Shown: positions 45,381 to 54,226, numbered from the stretch's first letter. The stretch: DNA of 64,000 nucleotides from Bacteroidales bacterium (GCA_017651645.1 JAGCCO010000008.1:101381-165380), one strand, 5' to 3'. Notes: generated from the sequence alone by a model not told the origin. Numbers and translations: made by a program.

Positions 45381-45410
45381 CAAATATACAAAAAAAGGCT
45401 ATGTCTCAAA
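45381..45410 (-). promoter_or_regulatory. Flippase promoter (TTTG, 18 nt, TATATTTG)
   Basis: Minus strand TTTG at 45410-45407, an 18-nt spacer and TATATTTG at 45388-45381, 24 nt before the ATG. Confidence 0.6.
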
Positions 45411-45466
45411 TCTGAAATAAAAATTGGTTGATGCAATAAGAGCAATTATGCTGCGTTATCCATTTT

Positions 45467-46417
45467 ATGAAAAAATTATGGACGCTTTTATTATGCCTTT
45501 TGCCGTTGTTCGCTTCGGCCCAACAACTGATTGCGCATCGGGGTTGTATCAAGGATGGTTATGACTTTTGGCTTTATGTTCCAGAGGATTACAACCCGAA
45601 CGACCATTCAAAACCTTTGGTGATGTTTCTACATGGAAGGACGTTGTGTGGCAATAACCTGAATCTTGTACGCAACTATGGGTGTATCAATGCGGTTGAA
45701 CGGGGTGTCGGTATTGATGCCTTGATTGTAGCCCCTCAAGCACAAGGGGCATGGAATCCTCAAAAAGTGCACGAGGTTTACGAATGGGTGAAAACGCATT
45801 ACAGCGTCAATACCAGAAGGTTTTATGTGATTGGCATGAGCATGGGCGGCTATGGTACGCTGGATTATGCTGCGACTTATCCCAATGAAGTGGCTGCTGC
45901 TATGGCCATGTGTGGTGGTGCTACGGTGAAATCACTTTGTGGTTTGAATGATCTGCCTTTATGGATTATCCATGGCACAGCGGATAGTGCAGTTTCGGTC
46001 AATTGTTCCCAAAAAGTTGTTGACGAAATGCGTGCTTGTGGCGATACGAGCAGACTCATTTTCAATAAGATGAAAGGCGTCAACCACACTCGTTTGGCCC
46101 GCGTCTTCTATCTGGATCAGACCTATGAATGGCTTTTCTCCCATTCCTTGTCCGATTCGGCAAGGGTGGCCAACAAGTCGTATTCCATGACCAATGCCAT
46201 ATTGAAAGATGCCTATGCGAATTTGGAGAGAAGGCCTGGCATAAAAATCATTGACAACAATTCGCAAGCTAATGCGAAATACTATACAGTGAAAAAAGGT
46301 GACACCCTCAGTAAGATCGCTGTCGAGAACGACACCACGGTTTCCCTTCTTTGCAAACTCAATAAGATAAAGAAAACCGACAAACTAAAAGTTGGAAGAA
46401 AGGTCAGGGTGAAGTAA
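45467..46417 (+). CDS. Secreted alpha/beta-hydrolase (esterase) fused to a C-terminal LysM domain
   Basis: 316 residues. Signal peptide MKKLWTLLLCLLPLFASAQQ. The hydrolase (FWLYVPEDYNPNDHSKPLVMF in two parts; nucleophile in VIGMSMGGYGTLDYA near residue 127; acid in IIHGTADSAVSV; His in KGVNHTRLAR) resembles the PHB-depolymerase/feruloyl-esterase type. Residues about 270-316 (YYTVKKGDTLSKIAVENDTT ... LKVGRKVRVK) are a LysM domain, which binds peptidoglycan or chitin-like glycans. The combination is unusual and suggests an esterase held at the cell wall, perhaps removing ester groups from peptidoglycan or bound polysaccharide. That role is inference. Confidence 0.85.
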   Translation: MKKLWTLLLCLLPLFASAQQLIAHRGCIKDGYDFWLYVPEDYNPNDHSKPLVMFLHGRTLCGNNLNLVRNYGCINAVERGVGIDALIVAPQAQGAWNPQKVHEVYEWVKTHYSVNTRRFYVIGMSMGGYGTLDYAATYPNEVAAAMAMCGGATVKSLCGLNDLPLWIIHGTADSAVSVNCSQKVVDEMRACGDTSRLIFNKMKGVNHTRLARVFYLDQTYEWLFSHSLSDSARVANKSYSMTNAILKDAYANLERRPGIKIIDNNSQANAKYYTVKKGDTLSKIAVENDTTVSLLCKLNKIKKTDKLKVGRKVRVK

Positions 46418-46430
46418 CCTATTAATACAC

Positions 46431-46469
46431 AACAGCCCGTCAAACTTGGTTTGGCGGGCTGTTTTTGTT
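46431..46469 (+). terminator. Rho-independent terminator of the esterase-LysM gene
   Basis: Stem ACAGCCCG(t)CAAAC / GTTTG(g)CGGGCTGT followed by TTTTTGTTTT. It lies between convergent genes. Confidence 0.85.
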
Positions 46470-46483
46470 TTAGGATCAGAGGA

Positions 46484-47785
46484 TTAATCCACAGGGATGT
46501 CCTTGTTGACATTCTTCGAACCCCAAAGGGCGTAGAAGAGCAGGAAGGCGAGGCCGATGACGATCACCCAGTAGCTCTGGAGGTAACCGACACCGCCCAG
46601 GCCGTCGACGATGGCGTTTTGGAGCAGAGGCAGGATGCCACCGCCGCAAACCAAGGCCATGAAGATACCTGAAGCTTTCTCGGTGTACTTACCCAGACCT
46701 TCAACAGCCAAATTGAAGATGCCGCCCCACATCACCGAAGTGCAAAGACCGATGCAGACCAAGAAGGCTGCGTTGAGCGGGATATTCACCATGCCGAAGC
46801 CATGAGCGCCATTGAAAGCGGGGAACTTGACCATTGTGGAAGGACCAAACATGGCCAGCATGGTAAGGATGATGCCGATAGCTGACACCACTGTAAGCAT
46901 TGATTTGGCCGACACTTTGCTGCCGACGATGCCACCAACCAGACGGCCGATGAGCATCAGAAACCAATAGGTGGCCGCCACTGAGCCAGCGATGGCCTCG
47001 GCATTGACACCGCTTCCCAACACGTTGAGTTCGGGATTTTGGAGCCATTTGTTCAGCACATTCGGGACGCCCACTTCAACACCGACATAGATGAAGATGG
47101 CGATAGCACCCAATACGAAGTGACGGAACGCCATGGGGCCTTTGCCCGTTTCCGTCTTCACGGAAGCGACATTCTGTTGCTCGTTTTCCGGAATCTTGGT
47201 CAACAAGATGACGATGAAAGCGAAGGCGAAGATGCCCAATGCCGTGTACATCAGCGGGAACACATCGCTGATCTTGGCATCCATGATGCTGGGGATGAGC
47301 AAGCCCGTGATGATGATAACGGCAGTGCCGCACAACGAATTGAAGGTGCCGCCAATCTGGATGAGCTGGTTGCCCTTGTTGCCGCCGCCACCCAATTTGT
47401 TCAGCATCGGGTTGACGACCGTGTTGAGCAAGCACATGCTGAAGCCAGCGACGAAAGCGCCAAGAAGATAAACGCCGAAGCTGCCAAACACGCCCGAGAG
47501 CGTCTGGATACCCACGCCGACAAAGCCGACGATGACAGCGATGAGAGCGGTCTTCTTATAGCCGCGTTTTTGCAGGAGGTTACCTGCAGGGATGCCCATC
47601 ACAGCATAGGCGATGAAGTTGGCGAACACGCCCAAGGTGCCTTGCCAGTTGGGAATGTTGAACTGGTTCTTCAGGATGTCACCCATGGGTGAGGCCAAAT
47701 TGGTGACAAACGAAATCATACCGAACAATAGGATCATAACTATGATCGGAATGGTGTAGTTCTGTTTCTTAACGGTTGTTTCCAT
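46484..47785 (-). CDS. Sugar MFS transporter (FucP/GluP family, glucose/galactose type)
   Basis: 433 residues, twelve membrane helices. The start TIPIIVMILLFGMISFVTN with NWQGTLGVFANFIAYAVMG, then LGAFVAGFSMCLLNTVVNPM (carrying the conserved N and P), and the second-half SAIGIILTMLAMFGP and CIGLCTSVMWGGIFNLAVE, are typical of the FucP/GluP branch. It should bring a hexose into the cell with protons. As the last gene after galK, the nucleotidyltransferase and galM, galactose is the most likely substrate. The gap of 36 bp to galM contains an octamer repeat array, and transcription probably continues across it. Confidence 0.9.
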   Translation of the reverse strand: METTVKKQNYTIPIIVMILLFGMISFVTNLASPMGDILKNQFNIPNWQGTLGVFANFIAYAVMGIPAGNLLQKRGYKKTALIAVIVGFVGVGIQTLSGVFGSFGVYLLGAFVAGFSMCLLNTVVNPMLNKLGGGGNKGNQLIQIGGTFNSLCGTAVIIITGLLIPSIMDAKISDVFPLMYTALGIFAFAFIVILLTKIPENEQQNVASVKTETGKGPMAFRHFVLGAIAIFIYVGVEVGVPNVLNKWLQNPELNVLGSGVNAEAIAGSVAATYWFLMLIGRLVGGIVGSKVSAKSMLTVVSAIGIILTMLAMFGPSTMVKFPAFNGAHGFGMVNIPLNAAFLVCIGLCTSVMWGGIFNLAVEGLGKYTEKASGIFMALVCGGGILPLLQNAIVDGLGGVGYLQSYWVIVIGLAFLLFYALWGSKNVNKDIPVD

Positions 47786-47795
47786 AGATATGTTA

Positions 47796-47826
47796 GATTT
47801 AAAGATTTAAGATTCAAAGATTTAAA
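47796..47826. repeat. GATTYAAA octamer array between galM and the transporter
   Basis: GATTTAAA, GATTTAA, GATTCAAA, GATTTAAA; the last unit runs into the galM stop codon. Similar to 35413-35442. Confidence 0.7.
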
Positions 47827-48883
47827 AGGTTGAGAACTTGAAGATAATGGTCTCGTTGTATTCCTCGCCTGAACGGAGGAAGGTGTTGGGGAAGTTGCGT
47901 TTGTTAGGCGAGTCGGGGAGGGCTTGGCACTCTAAAGCGACTCCAGAATAGTCTTCGTAGATGTGGCCGTTCTTGCCCTTCGGACAACCCGAGAGCCAGT
48001 TGCCAGTATAGACTTGCACGCCAGGTTGTGTGGTGTAAATCTTTACCATACGACCCACGCCTTCATGAGAAAGCTCGGCAGCAAGGCAAAGTTTGTCTTT
48101 CTCAACGCCGTCGATGACCCAACAACTGTCGTAGCCCTTACCATTAATGAGGTCGGGGAAAGGCTCTTTGATGTCGCGACCAATGGGTTTCGCTATCGTG
48201 AAGTCCATAGGCGTGTTGGCTACGGGGGCCATTTCGCCAGTGGTAATTAGCTCGTTAGTGGCAGGCAGAAAACGAGATGCGTTCAGCCGCAACTTGTGGT
48301 CGAGGATGTCGCCATTGCCTTCGCCTTTCAAGTTAAAATAGGTGTGGTTGGTCAGGTTAACGATGGTGGTGTCCGACGAATAGGCACAGAGGCGAATGTT
48401 TAGCTCGTTCTCGTCGTTGAGGGTGTAATACACCTTCGACACCAGCTCAGCAGGATAGCCTGCCTCGCCATCGGCACTGAGGTAGGTGAACACGACGCTC
48501 TCGCCGTTGATGCGACTGGCCCATTTCTGGTTGGCAAAGCCGATGCTGCCACCGTGGAGGTGGTGCTTGCCGTCGCCTGTATTGATTTCAAGCTGATACT
48601 CCTTGTCGTCAATCATGAAGCGGCCATTGGCGATGCGGTTGGCGTAACGTCCTGGCGTCTTGCCCGCGCAGGGACCGTCACCATAATAATCCGTGGCGTT
48701 AGGGTAACCCAGCACGATGTCATCCATATGGCCGTCACGGTCGGGCGTAACAATACTCACGATACCCGCACCAATGTCGCTCAACTGCACCTTGATGCCG
48801 TTGGCATTGGTCAGGGTGTAGAGCTTGATGTCTTTGCCGTCGGGGGTCTTGCCCCAGACTTTAACGTCTATTTTCATTGCCAT
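47822..48883 (-). CDS. galM: Aldose 1-epimerase
   Basis: 353 residues. KIYTTQPGVQVYTGNWLSG, VVNLTNHTYFNLKGEGNGDI (as TIVNLTNHTYFNLKGEG) and GRYANRIANGRFMIDDKEY are the core GalM motifs; the catalytic His and Glu are expected in NHTYFNL and near ECQALPDSPN. It interconverts the alpha and beta anomers of galactose or glucose. The start overlaps the nucleotidyltransferase stop by 10 bp if ATG 48883 is used (ATG 48877 is the alternative), so the two are translationally linked. No signal peptide, so it acts in the cytoplasm. Confidence 0.93.
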   Translation of the reverse strand: MAMKIDVKVWGKTPDGKDIKLYTLTNANGIKVQLSDIGAGIVSIVTPDRDGHMDDIVLGYPNATDYYGDGPCAGKTPGRYANRIANGRFMIDDKEYQLEINTGDGKHHLHGGSIGFANQKWASRINGESVVFTYLSADGEAGYPAELVSKVYYTLNDENELNIRLCAYSSDTTIVNLTNHTYFNLKGEGNGDILDHKLRLNASRFLPATNELITTGEMAPVANTPMDFTIAKPIGRDIKEPFPDLINGKGYDSCWVIDGVEKDKLCLAAELSHEGVGRMVKIYTTQPGVQVYTGNWLSGCPKGKNGHIYEDYSGVALECQALPDSPNKRNFPNTFLRSGEEYNETIIFKFSTF

Positions 48884-49779
48884 AAGTTATTGGGGTACAC
48901 ACCCTTGTCAATCAGTTCGCGGATCTTGCGCATCACCTCGGGCTTGTCTTGCTGGTAAGTAACGCCGAACCAAGAGGCATTGCTCGACAGCACCTTTAGT
49001 TTGGCTGTGCCGTCGTTGATGGCTTGGTTCACCATCAGTGGGATGAAGAACTCGGCTTTGATGTTGGTTTGGGCAGGGCCTTTCAGGAACTCAACGAAGC
49101 CCTTTTCGGAATAAGCGAAGAAATCGGGCGTGAAGCCGAAGAAGTTCATGGAGACCAAGGAATCCATATCCAGCGGATGGCTGCCCGTCTCATCGGTATA
49201 GGCCGCGCCGCCGTCCTCGGTATGACCGATGGCTGTGCGCTCGACGATAGTCTGGAGATAATCCTCTTCATCGGCGGTGCAGATGCCGCGGCTCACTGTG
49301 CCGAAATCTGACATGGTGTTGCGCAGTTTGTAGGCCACCATGCTGTAGGCGCCTGTTTTGCCTTCACATTCCATGAGATACTTGGCTAATACCTCGTAGG
49401 CTTCCTTGCCATAGAAATCGTCGGCGTTGATGGCAGCAAAAGGCTCGTGGATCACGTCCTTGGCCATCAAGACGGCGTGGCAGGTGCCCCAAGGTTTCAC
49501 GCGACCTTCCGGGATACTGAAGCCTTCTGGCAACTTGTCGAGTGACTGATACACGTATTCAACGGGGATGCCGAATTTCTCCGTGTTGTTGACTTTCTTG
49601 AACGCTTCGGCGAAGTCCTCGCGGATAACAAAGACCACCTTGCCGAAGCCTGCGCGCTTGGCGTCGAAAATGGAATAATCGAGAATGGCTTCATTGTTAG
49701 GCCCGACGCCATCCATCTGCTTCAGGGCACCGTATCTGGAACCCATTCCAGCGGCTAATACTAAAAGTGTTGGTTTCAT
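48874..49779 (-). CDS. Sugar-1-phosphate nucleotidyltransferase of the galactose operon
   Basis: 301 residues from the ATG at 49779 (MKPTLLVLAAGMGSRYGALKQ). This NTP-binding start, the metal-binding AINADDFYGKEAYEVL, and MVAYKLRNTMSDFGTVSRG are nucleotidyltransferase features. It resembles proteins annotated simply as nucleotidyltransferase in Bacteroidetes; the second half (MNFFGFTPDFFAYSEKGFVEFL) is specific to that group. It sits between galK and galM where galT might be expected. A role converting galactose-1-phosphate to UDP-galactose is a fair guess, but it might make UDP-glucose or another nucleotide sugar. It is 31 bp after galK, in one operon. Confidence 0.75.
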   Translation of the reverse strand: MKPTLLVLAAGMGSRYGALKQMDGVGPNNEAILDYSIFDAKRAGFGKVVFVIREDFAEAFKKVNNTEKFGIPVEYVYQSLDKLPEGFSIPEGRVKPWGTCHAVLMAKDVIHEPFAAINADDFYGKEAYEVLAKYLMECEGKTGAYSMVAYKLRNTMSDFGTVSRGICTADEEDYLQTIVERTAIGHTEDGGAAYTDETGSHPLDMDSLVSMNFFGFTPDFFAYSEKGFVEFLKGPAQTNIKAEFFIPLMVNQAINDGTAKLKVLSSNASWFGVTYQQDKPEVMRKIRELIDKGVYPNNLWQ

Positions 49780-49810
49780 ATATTCAAAATTAATATTCAA
49801 AATTCAAAAA

Positions 49811-50956
49811 TTATAGTCGGTGAGCACCATCGGAGATGACCACATCATAAACCTTAGGTTCATGACCGAACTTGTCAGCAAATTTCTGTTTGGCTGTGGC
49901 GATGAAGGCGTCATACAGTTCTTCTTTCACCAGGTTGATGGTGCAGCCGCCGAAGCCACCGCCCATCACACGCGAACCGGTCACGCCGCATTCCTTGGCG
50001 ATGTCGTTGAGGTAATCCAGCTCTTCGCAGCTTACCTCGTAGAGTTTGCTCATGCCGTAGTGGGTGCCGTACATGCGGTCGCCAACGGTCTCGTAATCAC
50101 CTTTTTCCAAGGCGTCGCAGACATCGAGGACACGCTGCTTTTCACCGATGACATATTCCGCGCGCATGTAATCCTCTGTAGGAATCTCCACATCGATTTC
50201 ATTCAGCATGGTCATCGTGGCATCGCTCAGATATTTCACCTCGGGATGCTTGGCGGCGATATGGGCACAGGCATTCTCACATGACTCACGACGACGGTTG
50301 TAGGCCGACGAAGCCAACTCGTGTTTCACCACGGTGTCAAGCAACACCACCTTGTAACCTTTGGGATTGAAGGGGAAGTATTCAAATTCCATCGTGGCGC
50401 AGTTGAGGCGCATCAGGTGGCCCGCCTTTCCGAAGAGGGAGGCGAACTGGTCCATGATGCCGCACTTCACGCCGACATAATTGTGCTCCGTGGCCTGACC
50501 AATACGAGCAAGTTCAAACTTGTCGATGCCAAGGTTGAGTAATTCGTTGAGTGCAAAAGCGAAAGTGCTTTCCAAGGCTGCCGACGACGACATGCCTGCA
50601 CCAATCGGAACATTGCCGTAGAACACGGTGTCAAAGCCTTGCAGCTTGTAGCCTCGTTTGATAATTTCGCGGCATACGCCAAAGATGTAATTGGCCCAGT
50701 GCAAGTGTGGATGGTCTTCCTCGTTCATGCCAAACTCGCAATAGTCTTCCTTGTCGATGGAGTAGGCGCGAACCTTTTCAGTGCCGTTAAGGCGGATGCA
50801 GGCGTAGATGCCCGAGTCGATGGCACCGGGGAAAACAAAGCCACCATTGTAGTCAGTGTGTTCGCCGATAAGGTTGATGCGTCCGGGCGATGTGTAAACA
50901 ACGCCCTCATTTCCAAATCGTTGCTTAAATAGAGATTTTAATTCTTCGATAGTCAT
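49811..50956 (-). CDS. galK: Galactokinase
   Basis: 381 residues. The GHMP galactokinase signature GRINLIGEHTDYNGGFVFPG, the ATP motif VPIGAGMSSSAALESTFAFA and the C-terminal GSRVMGGGFGGCTINLV are clear. It phosphorylates alpha-D-galactose at C1 in the cytoplasm. It is the first gene of a minus-strand operon with a nucleotidyltransferase, galM and a FucP-type transporter. Only a degenerate -7 element (TAATTTG) is seen upstream. No galT or galE is present in the window. Confidence 0.96.
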   Translation of the reverse strand: MTIEELKSLFKQRFGNEGVVYTSPGRINLIGEHTDYNGGFVFPGAIDSGIYACIRLNGTEKVRAYSIDKEDYCEFGMNEEDHPHLHWANYIFGVCREIIKRGYKLQGFDTVFYGNVPIGAGMSSSAALESTFAFALNELLNLGIDKFELARIGQATEHNYVGVKCGIMDQFASLFGKAGHLMRLNCATMEFEYFPFNPKGYKVVLLDTVVKHELASSAYNRRRESCENACAHIAAKHPEVKYLSDATMTMLNEIDVEIPTEDYMRAEYVIGEKQRVLDVCDALEKGDYETVGDRMYGTHYGMSKLYEVSCEELDYLNDIAKECGVTGSRVMGGGFGGCTINLVKEELYDAFIATAKQKFADKFGHEPKVYDVVISDGAHRL

Positions 50957-51024
50957 AGTGTAAGGTTAAATTTGGGCGCAAATTAGGAAAAAAATCGATT
51001 GCGTGACTTAGATTTTTGATTTGG

Positions 51025-52140
51025 TCACGTTTTTTTCTCCGTCAGGTATTGTGATGGTGTTTGCCCATACTTTTTCTTGAACGATCGCAGGAAGGTGGCG
51101 TATGAATTGAAACCTGCCATCATGGCGATATCTTCCAAAGAGTGTTGGTTCTCAGAGCTTTGACCATCTAACATACCTTTGGCTTCCTCCAAACGAAAGT
51201 CGTTGATGTAGTCGTAGAAGGTCGTATGAAGTTCTTGATTGATATGGTTGCTGAGGTATTGCCGATTGGTGCCCAAATGCTGGGCCAACTTCTGCAAAGT
51301 CAGCGTGTTGTCAAGATAATATCGCTTTTCCTTCATTACCTTATCGATATCGCAGCCAATCAGGGACTTGCCAACATTGGGTTGGGGCATGGTAGTGGCT
51401 GGTTCTTGAGATTCGTTTTCACATTCGTCGGCAGAGGAGAGGGTGAACACCTGCTGATATATCAGTTTGTGCATGACATATAAAGCAATGCCGATGCAGA
51501 TGAAGCAATAGAGCGTGTCGAAAAGCAAGTTGCGTCCGGCAGAGGGTTCTGAAAACCACGACTGTTGCGACATGCCTTCAATAGTCCATAACAGTTGGAA
51601 AGCGAAATAGAGGACAATCAAAATGTTGCTCCATCGTAGGTCAAAAAACTCCAAGTCTCCCACATTGTCCAGTAACATTCGCGTATATTTCCTGATGGAA
51701 AGAGCCAAATACACTAGCAAGGCCAACGAAACCGCCAAAGTGTATAGTTGCACGACTGCCAAAACCATGGGACTTCGGCTAATAGCAAACAAGAGCAGGG
51801 CAATTATATAAGCTACTTCCAAAAGCAGAAGCTGATGAATCTTATATCGATTAGGAAAAACCAATGAGACCGCAAACATCATGTAACCGCCAACGATGAT
51901 GTAGTCGAAAAGTACCAAAAAAGTGTTGAGGAACACGGAGTAAGGCTGATGGCGACAAGCCAATACCACAAAGTTATTGAAAAAGCAGATGCCATGCAAG
52001 ATTAAGACAACAGCAAAAATCCTTTGAAACTGGTAGTTACGGTGTTTCAAGAGCATATAAATGCCGCATAACGTCAACAAACATTGCGTCATGCCCGACA
52101 CGAAGCATAGTAACAATATGTAAAGCGAGTCGGTGTCCAT
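51025..52140 (-). CDS. Membrane-bound AraC-family regulator
   Basis: 371 residues from the ATG at 52140 (MDTDSLYILLLCFVSGMTQC); the frame stays open upstream but crosses the divergent gene. The first 230 residues form about seven membrane helices. The C-terminal 110 residues are an AraC-type DNA-binding domain: first helix-turn-helix LQKLAQHLGTNRQYLSNHINQ in two pieces, second IAMMAGFNSYATFLRSFKKKYG with the usual ending TPSQY. The signal sensed is not visible. Three direct repeats upstream at 52191-52259 may be its binding sites. The -7 box lies only 5 nt before the ATG. Confidence 0.88.
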   Translation of the reverse strand: MDTDSLYILLLCFVSGMTQCLLTLCGIYMLLKHRNYQFQRIFAVVLILHGICFFNNFVVLACRHQPYSVFLNTFLVLFDYIIVGGYMMFAVSLVFPNRYKIHQLLLLEVAYIIALLLFAISRSPMVLAVVQLYTLAVSLALLVYLALSIRKYTRMLLDNVGDLEFFDLRWSNILIVLYFAFQLLWTIEGMSQQSWFSEPSAGRNLLFDTLYCFICIGIALYVMHKLIYQQVFTLSSADECENESQEPATTMPQPNVGKSLIGCDIDKVMKEKRYYLDNTLTLQKLAQHLGTNRQYLSNHINQELHTTFYDYINDFRLEEAKGMLDGQSSENQHSLEDIAMMAGFNSYATFLRSFKKKYGQTPSQYLTEKKT

Positions 52141-52145
52141 GTCGG

Positions 52146-52153
52146 CAAAGGTA
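52146..52153 (-). promoter_or_regulatory. -7 box TACCTTTG immediately before the AraC gene ATG
   Basis: Exact TAnnTTTG on the minus strand, separated from the ATG at 52140 by 5 nt; would give a leaderless mRNA. Confidence 0.4.
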
Positions 52154-52190
52154 CGGTTATTTCGCAACAAACTATGCCAATTACCTGCCA

Positions 52191-52259
52191 TTTTACGCAT
52201 TGCAAACCGAAATTTTACGCAATGATGAAAGCGAACCGTTGTTTTTACGCATTGCAAAC
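52191..52259. promoter_or_regulatory. Direct repeats TTTTACGCATTGCAAAC, possible AraC operator
   Basis: Identical 17-bp copies at 52191-52207 and 52243-52259, with a partial copy (TTTTACGCAATG) at 52213-52224. They lie in the 241-bp gap between the AraC-type gene and the divergent lipoprotein gene. Confidence 0.55.
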
Positions 52260-52381
52260 TGCTTTTTGGGCGAATGAAAGACCGATGCAAGGAATTATGG
52301 TGACATTTGTTCCAATTTAATTTCATTCCAACAATTAACCCCGACGAGCCATAATGGGTAATAACCGTGGCACAAACGACA

Positions 52382-53119
52382 ATGAAGAAGAAAAGACTTA
52401 TGACAATCATGTTTTGCACAGGCTTTTTTGCTGTAGCGCTTCTTCTCACCTCATGCGGAGGTAGTGGAGGCGAAACCGAAGGAGGAAAAACAGAAGCGAA
52501 TTTCAAGAAATCGCCCAAGAACGAGTTCCTCGGCGACTTGGTGAACATCGCAGGAGAGACTAGAGCCAAAATTGCAGCTAGCAATTCCCAATATGAGGAA
52601 GCAAGAGCCAAAAACAACGAAAAGTACGCTGACAATTCCGACAAGAGAGAGCAGAACTGGAGAAAACTCTATAATCAAAACGATGAGAAGCAAAAGAAAA
52701 TCGTGGAAGAGGCTACAGCTGCTATAGAGAAGGAAATGACCACTCTCAATGGCAAAGACCTTCCTTATGAATGTGAAGATAACTTGGGAGTCGAGTTCAC
52801 GGACTGCAAAATTTCTAGCGTGAATAAACCCAGTTATGATTATCTTACGCTTACTTTCACATATAAAGTGAAAGCCTCTGATCCTGCCATCCTTAAGAAC
52901 ATCAGCCCATTGACCTATCCAATCAGATCCAGTTTCGTTGATGCGAACGGGAATGCTTTGTTGGACAACAGTGGCAATGCGATGTCCCAGAATATCAGTT
53001 TCAACTACGATATGCTGAAACAACTGAAAAATGGTGAGACCATAGAAAGGGAAGGCTGGGTAAAGCTTGAACCTGGTATGGCTAATTTCGCGAAGATCAA
53101 GTTTGAAAAGAATGAGTGA
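52382..53119 (+). CDS. Uncharacterised lipoprotein with a coiled-coil region
   Basis: 245 residues from the ATG at 52382; an in-frame GTG at 52367 would spoil the signal. The signal and lipobox are MKKKRLMTIMFCTGFFAVALLL then TSCGG. Residues about 40-120 are highly charged and helical (KYADNSDKREQNWRKLYNQN). Residues 125-245 are beta-rich (YDYLTLTFTYKVKASDPAIL). I do not recognise the family. It is divergent from the AraC regulator and followed after 19 bp by a second lipoprotein, so both may be controlled by that regulator. Confidence 0.75.
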   Translation: MKKKRLMTIMFCTGFFAVALLLTSCGGSGGETEGGKTEANFKKSPKNEFLGDLVNIAGETRAKIAASNSQYEEARAKNNEKYADNSDKREQNWRKLYNQNDEKQKKIVEEATAAIEKEMTTLNGKDLPYECEDNLGVEFTDCKISSVNKPSYDYLTLTFTYKVKASDPAILKNISPLTYPIRSSFVDANGNALLDNSGNAMSQNISFNYDMLKQLKNGETIEREGWVKLEPGMANFAKIKFEKNE

Positions 53120-53138
53120 TAACCAAAAGCATAAAAAT

Positions 53139-54164
53139 ATGAAAAAAGTAAACCTAAACCTGATTCTGGGTGTGTTTTTAGCCTTTGCAGTGTGCATGAT
53201 GACCTCGTGTAAAAAAGAGAAGGCCGTGGGCAAGATCCAGGGCACCGTCACCAATGCCACGACCAACGAACCTATCCAAGGCGTCAGCATCTCACTCAAT
53301 CCGACGGGTGCTTCCGTAGTTACAAGTAACGATGGAAGCTATGAGTTCAGCAACCTCGAAGCAGGGCAATACACCTTGCAAGGAGAGAAATCTGGTTTTG
53401 AGAAAGTTACGAAGACCGTCACTGTTACGGCAGGCAACGTCTTGTCGTGCGATATGCAACTCCAATCCATTATCGGCCCCGACGATCCCGATAATCCAGA
53501 CAATCCAGACAACCCAAACGATGATGTTGTGGTTGACAACGGCTTGTTCTGTTACTTCAACTTCGATGGCGACGAAATTGCGGACTGGGGAGGCAACTAC
53601 ACCGCCGTCAACAATGGTGCCGTGGCTTCGACCGATACGCCGAGCGGCGAAGGAAAATCGATGCAATTCAGCGGTGAGTCGTTCATCGAAGTGAACGACA
53701 ACATCGTTCCTGGAGGCAGGCCATTCTCCATCAACATTTGGTTCAAGACTGGAAGAAACAACCAATATCTGATAGGCAGCAATACCTTCTTCTACGATAA
53801 TCCCAAGTCTGCATTGGGTTTCGATAACCATAGTAAGATTTATTATGCCTCTGGGCATAACAACAACCTGCTTCATTGGACAACCGCTGGCTCGACAATC
53901 GAATATGCCGACAATGGCTGGCATATGCTGACGCTTACCTACGATGAAGCGGTTGCAATGATTTATATCGATGGAGTCTTGTTCGAGACAAAAGAATCTG
54001 TGGATTTGAGATGGGGAACTGATGTGGAGACCATCTACTTAGGCGTCGCCACGACAAAGAGTGGCAAGTTGGGGTACTACAATGGCAAGCTCGACAACTT
54101 CCGGAGCTACAACCGCCCATTGACGGCTTCTGAAATACAAACGCTATACAACGCTAAGCAATAA
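53139..54164 (+). CDS. Lipoprotein with carboxypeptidase-regulatory-like and LamG-type domains
   Basis: 341 residues from ATG 53139; the frame continues upstream inside the previous gene. Lipoprotein signal MKKVNLNLILGVFLAFAVCM then MTSCKK. Residues about 30-105 (KIQGTVTNATTNEPIQGVSI; SNDGSYEFSNLEAGQYTLQG) are a carboxypeptidase-regulatory-like beta-sandwich. A DPDNPDNPDNPNDD linker follows, then a concanavalin/LamG-like domain (GLFCYFNFDGDEIADWGGNY ... FSINIWFKTG ... YNGKLDNFRSYNRPLTASEI). This layout suggests a surface-exposed carbohydrate-binding lipoprotein. A strong terminator follows. Confidence 0.85.
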   Translation: MKKVNLNLILGVFLAFAVCMMTSCKKEKAVGKIQGTVTNATTNEPIQGVSISLNPTGASVVTSNDGSYEFSNLEAGQYTLQGEKSGFEKVTKTVTVTAGNVLSCDMQLQSIIGPDDPDNPDNPDNPNDDVVVDNGLFCYFNFDGDEIADWGGNYTAVNNGAVASTDTPSGEGKSMQFSGESFIEVNDNIVPGGRPFSINIWFKTGRNNQYLIGSNTFFYDNPKSALGFDNHSKIYYASGHNNNLLHWTTAGSTIEYADNGWHMLTLTYDEAVAMIYIDGVLFETKESVDLRWGTDVETIYLGVATTKSGKLGYYNGKLDNFRSYNRPLTASEIQTLYNAKQ

Positions 54165-54190
54165 AAGAACTAGAACGTGACTTTTTTTCT

Positions 54191-54226
54191 GATGGTCTCA
54201 GAGATTATTCTGGGGCCATCTTTTTT
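54191..54226 (+). terminator. Rho-independent terminator after the LamG lipoprotein
   Basis: Stem GATGGtCtCAGA / TCTGgGgCCATC followed by six T. The rest of the 196-bp gap holds the promoter of the M64 operon. Confidence 0.8.

Noticed and set aside
52141..52644. Longer start for the AraC regulator
   Set aside because: The extension crosses the divergent lipoprotein gene and the direct repeats; the ATG at 52140 gives a proper first membrane helix.
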